From positions 110,001 to 174,000 of the forward strand of contig CAUYUJ010016712.1 of assembly GCA_963575745.1 (NCBI GenBank): a stretch of 64,000 bases of DNA, read 5' to 3'. The stretch is from Prorocentrum cordatum. Taxonomy: Eukaryota > Sar > Dinophyceae > Prorocentrales > Prorocentraceae. The notes under the pieces were generated by a model. The model saw only the letters and a program-made list of their open reading frames with translations, was not told the DNA's origin and did not search any database. Below are positions 52,753-64,000 of this stretch, one piece after another. The position numbers and the translations under genes are program-made. The stretch's first letter is position 1. Each line of letters starts with the position of its first letter.

Positions 52753-52825
52753 GACACATAGGTTAAAAATACATAAAGAAATACGCAACTAAATAAATAC
52801 ATACATACATAAAAAGATAGATACA

Positions 52826-52876
<51 letters not shown>

Positions 52877-52916
52877 ATACACAAATAAATACATAAATAA
52901 CCCACACACACACACA
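52625..52916. repeat. AACA, TA, AAAT and CA simple repeats
   Basis: AACA tetramers (52630-52670), TA/ATAT run (52680-52755), ATAC/AAAT tetramers (52785-52885) and a CA run (52903-52919). This is the most AT-rich block of the window. Confidence 0.92.
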
Positions 52917-53015
52917 CACTTTTCCGTCGGCGGCTAGACAGCGTGACTGCGCTGGCGGATGGGGCACGTGTAGGGCATACAATTGCTAATCAAGCCGCGA
53001 TGCACGCGTGGAGGA
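52915..53015. repeat. TTTTTGCGTCGGCGG motif, copy 1
   Basis: A CA run followed by CTTTTCCGTCGGCGGCTAG, ACTGCGCTGGCGGATGG and CAAGCCGCGATGCACG. Better matching copies lie at 55247 and 57625, 2.33 and 4.71 kb downstream. Confidence 0.68.
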
Positions 53016-53790
53016 GGGGGAAGGCGCGGGCTGGAGGGAGACGGAAGCTCGGCCCGCTCAGAGCGGGGCCAGGCCGCGGCGGGGGGGCGCCGGGGCGGCG
53101 GGGCGGCACCCGCGGGGCGGCCGGGGGCGGGCAGCACCCAGGGGCGGCCGCGCGAGGCGGGGGGGAACAGGCCTGAGCAGTGCTGGGGTTGGGCGGCACA
53201 ACAAGGCGGCCGAGCGCCGAGATCGAGCCGACCTTCCAGGTGACAGAGCAGCCGGAGAAGACCACCTAAGGAGAGGGGCCAGGGGGTAGCTGGGAAGGGC
53301 CCAGCAGGCGAAGCGAGAAGAAGCGCCGAGATCCAGGGACCTGCGAGGCGCCAGAGGGCGGGCGGCCCGGGCACCCTGTGGTTAGGGACCGCGGGGGGGC
53401 AAAGCAGAGAGCGAGCAGGCCCACTGGCGAAGCCGGCGCGAGGACCGCCGGCCGGCCTGAAAACCAGGCAAAGGGGGAGGGCCGGCCCGGGGGGCGGCCA
53501 AGGCCAGCCAGCACCCAGAACTAGGGAAGGCCAGGCAGACAGGGTGGAGGCCACGGGCAAAGCCTGCCCAAAACCCTGCAGAAGGCCGGCGATCCGCCCT
53601 GCCGGGGCGGGGGACGCAAACGCGGAGCAGAGGCCTCCACCCGGACAGAGGGGAGCGGCAGCCCCAAGGACAAGCGGGCTCTTTTTCCCCCACGATCAGC
53701 GGGGACGAAAGACGGTTTCTCCGTTCCTCGCGCCGCTCTCCTCAGAGCAGCCCAGCGAGCTACAAGGCGCGAAAAATTAAGACCCACGCT
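53016..53790. repeat. GC-rich degenerate repeat, block 1
   Basis: GGGACCTGCGAGGCGCCAGAG, GCCGAGATCNAG and GGCCAGCCAGCACCCAG phrases recur here and in 57795-59330. No gene is supported although frames are open on both strands. 53791-54055 continues as unique sequence with repeated ACCACATTAT phrases. Confidence 0.6.
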
Positions 53791-54059
53791 ACGACGCCCA
53801 CCTCGCACCCCACCTCCTGGAACCACATTATTCCCACACCCTCTTCCCCTCGCGCGCGCCTCTTTATACCACATTATCCCACCGCCTTCTTGAACCACAC
53901 CTCCCATCTCAAAGCCCATCTCTCGCAGGTGTCGACTCCGTCCCGCCGCCACTGCCACCCCTCCTCGCTCTTCCCACCGTGCTGCCACTGCGACCACGAC
54001 CCGCTTCCAACGTCATCCTCCCTCGCGCGTGCTCGTCGCAGCGTTGGAGCGGTTGAAGG

Positions 54060-57600
<3,541 letters not shown>

Positions 57601-57609
57601 GTCGCACTC

Positions 57610-57795
57610 CAGAACGCGCGCACTTTTTTGCGTCGGCGGTTGGGCAGAGGTCGACTGCTCCGGCGGAATGACAACGGGGAACACGCTGCATGCAAATTAA
57701 AGCCGCAACACACGGGAGGAAGAGGAGGAGGCGGAGGAAGAGGAGGAGGAGGAGGAGGAGGAGGAGGAGGACGAGGAGGAGGAGGAGGAGGCCTG
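57610..57795. repeat. TTTTTGCGTCGGCGG motif, copy 3, and GGA tract
   Basis: GCGCACTTTTTTGCGTCGGCGG, TTGGGCAGAGGTCGACTGC, GGAATGACAACGGGG and ACGCTGCATGCAAATTAAAG match copy 2 at over 80 percent by eye. A GGA purine tract follows (57715-57790). Both copies are preceded by GCTGGAGTCGCACTCCAG, a palindrome that closes the minisatellite. Confidence 0.85.
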
Positions 57796-59335
57796 GCGCG
57801 ACGGGGAGAGAGGAAGCTGGGCCACACAGAGCTGCCGGCGGCGGCAGGGGACAGCGCCGGGGGGGGGGGCAGCGCCAGCACAGACTGCACTGAACCGCGC
57901 TGAGCTGAAGCTGGGGGGGGCAGCCACGAGCCGCAGCTGGCGGCGAAGAGAAAACGAAACGGATCCAAAACCTGGACCGAGCACAGCCCAGGGAGAGGCT
58001 GGAGCACCGAGACCGGCGGGCCTGCGAGGCGCGCGCAAGGAGAGAGGAGGCCAAGCGGGCCAACCTCAGCAGCAGGCGCTGCGCGCTGCGCCGCGGGCGC
58101 GAGGGGACTGGCGCGGGGCGGCACAGAGCGCAAGGCGGCGGAAGCAGAGGGCGAGCAGCCCGGAGCCGGGCAGAGAACGGCACTGGAGGGGGCGGCGCCC
58201 AACCCAGCACCCAGCGGACCGAGGCCTGGCCCAGAGAGGAATCGAAGCGTCGAGACCCGCGGGCCTGCGAGGCGCAACTGCGGGGGCGACGGTCGGGGAG
58301 GCACCGCCCAGGAAGAGCGGGCCGAAGCGGCTGGGAAAGGGCGGGGGGACGGCAGAAGCGAGCGGCCAGGACCTCGACCCGCGCCGACGGGGGGAACCCC
58401 GACATCGACAACGGCGGGGAACGCCGAGACCAGGCGAGGAAAGGCGACCCAGGAGCGTGGAGCGGCACCCAACGCAGGGGGAAGAGGCACCGCCAAGTGG
58501 GGGAGCGGCGGGCCCAGGCGGGCAGAACGCGGGAGGGAGGGGGGGGGGGGGGAGCGACCCCGGGCGCCCGCTGGCGGCGGGCAGGAGGGCCGCGCCCGCC
58601 CAATGGAGGGCGGCAAACCAAAACGAGCGGATGGACCCAGAGGCAGAGAGCCGACGGAATAGCAGCCGATGCGAAAGCCACAGCGGCCAGACTGGTAGCC
58701 GGCGCTGGAGGGGTGGCCCGAAAACCAAGCAGACGGGGGGCACAGGCGCCAATGCGAGCGCCGCCCGAGCACGGCATGGGGGGCGCCGCGGGCAGGGCCC
58801 GGGCAGAACTCGCAGAAGGCCAGCGGCCCAAGGCGCAGGGGGCGGCGGCGGAGCAGGGCGCCCACAGGCAGGCAGGAGGGGCGGCGCGCAGGTCACGAGC
58901 GGGCGGCAAGACCGGCCAGCAGTGACGGGACCAACCCGAATAGAGAGCGGCCGCGATGGGAGCCGGCCGCGCACCGGCCCAGGCGCGGGCGGGCCCCGCG
59001 CACGAGCGCGAGAGGGGGGCAAGCCCCGAGCGGGGGCGGCTTGCGGGGGGGCACCGAACAGGCGCGCGATGGGAGGCAGCCACGAGGGCAGGGAGGAAAG
59101 GCAGCGGGCGGGCCCCGAGCAAGGGCTAAGGGCCTGAGGGGGGGCACCGAACAGGTCGCGACGAGAGAAGCCACGAGGGCAGGGAGGGGAGGGGAGCGGC
59201 TAGGGGGGCAACTGCCAGGGCGGGGGTGTCACGCTCAGCACGCGGGACAAATGAACCACCAAACTATTTCCGAGGAAGGCATGGCGGGCTGTCGCCAAGG
59301 CGGGGGGCCCAGGAAAGCGCGCGCCCGAGCACGAT
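57796..59335. repeat. GC-rich degenerate repeat, block 2
   Basis: The phrase CGAGACC(C/G)GCGGGCCTGCGAGGCGC occurs near 58008 and 58250 with weaker relatives near 58430. G-runs, CGGGCGGGC and GCACCGAACAGG-CGCGA recur (59055, 59148). Related to 53016-53790. Long frames on both strands are composition artefacts. Confidence 0.62.
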
Positions 59336-59399
59336 AGCTCTGCTCCAACCGGCCTGGCGCCCCGTCACCCACTGACCACAGCCAGCGTCCGAAACGCAG

Positions 59400-62300
59400 C
59401 GCCCCTTCTACGTTGGCTTCGGAGATGTGGGCAGCCGCGACAAGCGGAATAACTCCGGCAGGGACATGCCCCACCAAGGACGCGCACTGAACGGAAGCTG
59501 CGCACAGGCGTGCACCCATGACCCTACGAAGTCGAGGCCCCCCGACCACAGCAGCGCGAGTCATTGGCTTGCACCTTTGAGACCCACTTGGGATGGACTC
59601 CCACCCTTGCGCGGCAGAGCGAGGAGCTCAGCGGCCACCCCGGCTACCCTGGCCTTCAGAGACTCACGGGCGCCGACAGCGCACTTGGAGGTCTTTGCGT
59701 GTGCGGGGAGGCTCTGTGAGTGAGAGCCCACTCTGCTAGAACGTTTTGCGCAGGTTGCGCCTTCCCCGCCCCCGGCGCGGAGGACGGCAGGACGGGGTCA
59801 CCCGCGCGCAGGATGGCCACCAGGCGCACCGGCGCAGAAGCGCCCAGCGCCGCCAACGAAGAGGCTTCGAGCTCAAGGCCCCTGACGAGGGCGGCCGCCG
59901 AGGGCAGCGGCGCGCCCCCGCACAACGCCTGGGCGAGTGCTGCCGCGAGGCTGGGATTCGGGCGCGCCACTGCCACGTCAGGGGCGCCCTGCCCACATGC
60001 GAGGGACGGCAGAGCCATCAAAGCCCGCGAGGTGCAGGGCCTGAGTGAGGGAGTCCACGTAGATGGGGACAGCAAGAGGCCCGACCACGCCCCCCCCAGC
60101 AACCCCCTGGCGCATGACCACCCCTGGCGCATGACCACGAGGGCAACCCCTTTGAAGCCCACCAGCGAGAACATGCCGTCCCGCACGCCAGCCGCCTCGT
60201 GCAGTCGCAGAAGGAGCGCCTCCGCCCGGGTGCGCAGGAGCGCCCTTCTGCAGGTCGCCGAACACCGCCCATAAAGGCCGCCTTGTGTGCCCCGCCTCTG
60301 CAGCAAGCTCATGCAGCGCAAGGTGCACATCGCCGACACGATAGCAGCATCCGCTCTGGCCAAGAAAGATGGGCGCGCGAAGCTGCCGGGCCCGCCTGCC
60401 ATGGGCTATCATATCCTGCAAGAGGCCCATCTCACCGTGATGAGCCAGATAGACCCTCCGAGGTCTAGCAGGCCTTCTTTGCGCAGTGGGACTGCACAGC
60501 TGCCCCACCAGGCCGCCGGTCGAAACGCCGGACGCACTGGGCCTCTCAGGCGGAGCGCCAGCCAGACAGCAACCAAGAGACCCTCGTCTCCTAGCTGAAG
60601 GGCACGGCGCGGCATCAGGTCTGGCGCGGTGGCTCTCGCGCTGCCCATCTTGGCCAGGGGCGCTTCGGCCTCGTCTTGCTCGACTGGCGCACTGCGCGCC
60701 CCCCTGCCCCGATTAGCCCTCGCACGCCCCAGGACCGCAGGCAGCGCCCCCAGCACACGGGCGGGGAAGGCCGGATCCCACGGACCTGGCCAGCACGACT
60801 GCTCCTCCATCTGCTGGCACAATGCATCGCGCGAGGCGCAAAGTCTCGCCTGTCTTCCCCCCCAACAGGGGCGCAGGCCGGGGTTCCTTCTGGCGCAGGA
60901 GCCGCGTGAATTTCACTGCTCGTTCCTGCGCTGTCACCAGCCCCTCGGTGGCCGACCTACTCCTGCCTCGCAACGCCTGGGCACCAGCGCGCTTCGGGGG
61001 GCCCGGGCCGTCCTTTGGCACCACCCTACACGCCAGGATCGGACCCATAATGGATTGCAACAGCCAGGCGACTGCGCCCCCCGGCCACTACGCCGCGCGC
61101 GCGCCCAGCAATCTCGAGGTGGCGTCAGCCTCCCTGTTGTCGCAACGCCCGCTTACGATTTCAGCACTGGGCGGGCCTTCGAGAGCCCCTCGGCCCCGGA
61201 ATCCGAAGCGCTCCACCAGCGCGGCGTGCAGATCGCGCCCTGGCCATGGGATACAGGAGGGGCAACAGAAGTGACAGCCAAGTCGATCAGGAAATGGTCC
61301 CCGTACGCGTATTCCACCGAACCTTCCGAGCTGCCGCCGCCCTCTCCCAGGCACGGAGGCCACTGCTCACTCTTGCGATGCTGCGGGCAACACGGGAAGC
61401 GACGACTACGTCGATGCCGCGTGGCCTGCCCCCTCCATAGTGGGTGCGGCGCCTGGGGGGGAGCCACACATGGGTCGTCGAGCCCTGTCCTGAAGAAGGG
61501 CTGAAATGCGAAAGCCCCTCAGTGGTTGCAAAACGCGGCCCATGGAGGGTCCGGGCTTGCGAGGGCCTGGGCCCAGCAGATCTCGTCAGGTCGCATGTCG
61601 TCGGCCAGCGGAGAGGGGCTTTGAAGCTTCTCCACATCCGCGCGCAGTCCGTCCAGTTCGGGGGACCACTCCTCCCCGTTTGGGGGACTGAAATGAGATG
61701 AAGCGCGCGAAAGAACCACGCCTGACCATGTCCATCCTCTGCACGAAGCCAAAGCCGGCGCCTGGAGCCTACCTGCTTGATTTTGCTCGCCGACGGGAGC
61801 TGGACCGCATCCCAGGTGACGGCGACGCTGGCGTACGAAGGGCCGCCCCGCGCCTCGATGCCTATGTGCCCATGACCCGGGATGGCAACTCCTTCAGCGA
61901 GGCGGGCCCCCGGTAACCCCAGCACGACGAGGTCGAGTTGGCGGAAAGTGGCTAGAATGCCCACCTCCAATCCGTAAAGACGCTCCAGCGCCCTCTAGAG
62001 CCGCCCAATGAAAGACATTCGAGTGCTGGGGCAGCCCACGACAATGCTCACCTCGATTGGCGAACCCAACGTTGGCCCTGCCTGCCGCATAATTCTACTA
62101 CGGCGGCGTCCGTCTGGATGAACCCGCCGGTGTAGCAGGAGCTACGACTGCTGTCCGTGTGGAGGCCGAAGATCTGCGCCCCAAGGGCCCACCTCGGGGC
62201 CGCAAGCAGCTGCGAGCGGGCCTGCCAGGGTGGAGGGCACTCCGCGCGCACGACCATTGACATCAGTGGGTGCGCCTCGTCCTGGAGCTGCTTCCACTGG
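59400..62300 (-). pseudogene. decayed LINE: endonuclease and reverse transcriptase fragments
   Basis: On the minus strand, disconnected frames carry LINE-like pieces in the right order. Endonuclease-like segments lie at 61970-61287 (with RPRGIDVVVAS near 61400) and 61467-61153 (with GDHFLIDLAV). Reverse-transcriptase pieces are at 60822-60409 (ATAPDLMPRR, then WWGSCAVPLRKEG) and 60508-59978 (RRPLWAVFGDLQKG as motif A, then GVVGPLAVPIYVDSL as motif B region). No clear DD motif C remains. At least four frame changes separate the pieces. The motif style (VPL.K..G, FGDLQKA) differs from the 503-7956 element, so it belongs to another LINE lineage. Ends are undefined. Confidence 0.62.
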
Positions 62301-62940
62301 AGTTGAAGAAGAGCACCTGCTGCGGCATCACCCTGCGTTCCGAAGCCCCCTGTAGTGGGGGAAGGCGTCCCAAAGGGCGCCCAGCAGGCTGTTCATAGCC
62401 CCCCCCCCGCTGGCTCTGGGAGAAGACCATCTCCGCCCTCACTCGAGCTCCATTGATGGCGAACCGATGGATACTCATGTTGGCAAGGGCAGCGACTCCC
62501 CTGAGCTCGAGCGCAGCCGGGCCCGAGCCCAGCCCGCCTGGCCCAGCCCAGACCCGAGAGGGCTGGGAGGGAGGGCGGGAGGGAGGGGAGGGCCGAGCAC
62601 GCTCGGGGCAGAGCGAGAGCGACGAGAGGCCGCACCCCATAGGGCCCAAGAGCACCAGTCCCGAGCAGCGTCCAGCTGGAGCGACGCGGGGGACCCCCGA
62701 GGACCAACGGCCGAGATCGCAGCAGGCCCACACAGAGACACCGAGGGCCGCCAAGGCCTCAGAAGACCTCCTGAGACCTCCGAAGGACACCAGAGGTCCC
62801 AACGGAGCAGCAGAGATCCCCCGAGACCTCCGGAAGCCTCCAGGAGCCTCCGAAGACCAGCAGCGGCCGCCAGGCTTCCAGACTGGCGGACCCCGGGACC
62901 TCCCAGGGCTCGGGGGAGCCCGACCGTCGGCGGCCATCAG
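62301..62940. other. no recognisable gene
   Basis: GC-rich DNA with AGACCTCCGAAGG and CCTCCGGAAGCCTCC phrases (62760-62870) forming a loose CCTC-rich repeat. Overlapping frames of about 290-410 codons on both strands run on into the microsatellites and are not supported. Confidence 0.45.
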
Positions 62941-62941
62941 C

Positions 62942-63008
<67 letters not shown>

Positions 63009-63033
63009 AGGGAGGGAGGGGAGGGAGGGAGGG

Positions 63034-63101
<68 letters not shown>

Positions 63102-63102
63102 C
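62942..63102. repeat. GAC and GGCA microsatellites
   Basis: About 22 GAC triplets (62942-63008), a GGGAG stretch, then about 16 GGCA tetramers (63036-63101). Confidence 0.95.
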
Positions 63103-63261
63103 GGCGCGCGCAGGGCGGGAAGGGGCAGGCGGCTGGCCTGGCGCGCGGCGCTGGGCGCATGGTTGGGCGTGTCGCCGAGGCCGCCGGGCGCCGCTGGCGG
63201 GCCAAAACGCCCCCCCGAGAAAGGGCCAAGACGGGGTTCCTCTTGGCACTTTCTCCCTGGC

Positions 63262-63409
63262 GGCCTGGGGCGCCTGGGAGCTCCTGGAAGCGCTCGGGAG
63301 CGCCTGGGAGCGCTTGCGAGCGCTTAGGAGCGCCAGGGAACGCTTGGGAGCGCCTCGGAGCACCTGGGAGCGCTTGGGAGCGCCTGGGAACGCCTGGGAG
63401 CGCTTAGAC

Positions 63410-63463
<54 letters not shown>

Positions 63464-63470
63464 CTGGCCG
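63262..63470. repeat. GGAGCGCCTG decamer minisatellite
   Basis: About 20 units of exactly 10 bp (GGAGCGCCTG with C/T variants). Because 10 is not a multiple of three, the frame rotates and the apparent 30-nt protein repeat is secondary. Confidence 0.93.
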
Positions 63471-64000
63471 TCGCCGAGGCTGCCAGAGAGGCCACGGGGC
63501 TGCGGTCTGGAGCTCACGGTGGACCACGATATTATCGTCTCGGGCGCCGTGGTGGTCCCGAGCCTCGGAGTTTGTAGGCCCCCGGCCAGCGTCCGCTCTA
63601 GGGCCAGCCGCTACTGAGAGGTGTGCCAGTAATGGTGTTGGCGGGTTGCGCTGGCTCCCGATCAGCATGCTCGGGCGCTCGGGCGGACGCGTTTGCCGCG
63701 GGGAGGCCGGGGAGCGAGAAGAAGGAGGAGGAGGAGGAGGCTATTTGTTCTGTCTGCTGCCTTGGTCGCCGCGTCGTCGTTCGCCTCCCCTCCCTCCTCG
63801 CACCACTCACTCCCAACGTGTCCTGCCTGAGAGCACCTTCTTCTGAGGCCGCCTGGGGGGTGAAGGGCAGCGCCACCTGGAGGAGCGGGCGCACGCATCC
63901 TCAGAGGCCTCAAGGGAGGACCCAGGGGGAGCGAGGAGAGGGATTGTTGTGACTCTCAGATACACCGACTCGGGATTCACTCATCAGGCATTGAGAGGCC
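63471..64000. other. no recognisable gene
   Basis: Unique GC-rich sequence with a short GGAGGA run at 63722-63738. Confidence 0.4.

Noticed and set aside
62263-63577. 374-410-codon frames on both strands near the window end
   Set aside because: They cross GAC, GGCA and decamer repeats and overlap each other; no motifs.

Overview
The window is nuclear DNA of a dinoflagellate. The direct proof is at 503-554, where one full-length dinoflagellate spliced-leader (SL) sequence with a single mismatch is followed by two head-to-tail copies of its 3' 15 nt. High GC, very long simple repeats and sparse genes on long repeat-filled stretches agree. A GC-rich lineage such as Prorocentrum would fit, but that is inference, not something read from a marker gene.

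Only three blocks look protein-coding. (1) 490-7970 is a complete non-LTR (LINE-type) retrotransposon. It has a 13-14 bp target-site duplication, an SL-relic array at the 5' end, ORF1 with a zinc-knuckle-like motif and coiled coil, an ORF2 with endonuclease, reverse transcriptase, RNase H and a Cys-rich tail, and a short poly(A). ORF2 carries two in-frame stops and one frameshift. (2) 44998-49912, minus strand, is a cellular gene or two adjacent ones. The 5' part is a degenerate HAD-IA-like domain interrupted by a 179-bp palindromic intron that has every property of an introner (an intron-creating transposon). The 3' part holds an apparently intact HAD phosphatase of the sugar-phosphatase type. 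(3) 59400-62300, minus strand, holds scattered, frameshifted remains of a second LINE.

The rest, more than three quarters of the window, is repeats. Trinucleotide and purine/pyrimidine tracts occur throughout. There are tandem arrays with periods of about 10, 15, 21, 83, 102, 150-190 and 281 bp. Several short dispersed families recur in distant places and in both orientations. These include two inverted-repeat (MITE-like) families whose target duplications can be read (167-174 bp element at 31760 and 49452; 158-163 bp element at 10764 and 33874), one of them nested inside another repeat that has an unoccupied relative at 44.75 kb.

The main biological story is RNA-linked and DNA-transposon-linked genome remodelling: a LINE whose mRNA was trans-spliced and reinserted repeatedly, and a foldback DNA element that became a spliceosomal intron whose two splice sites both come from its own target duplication.
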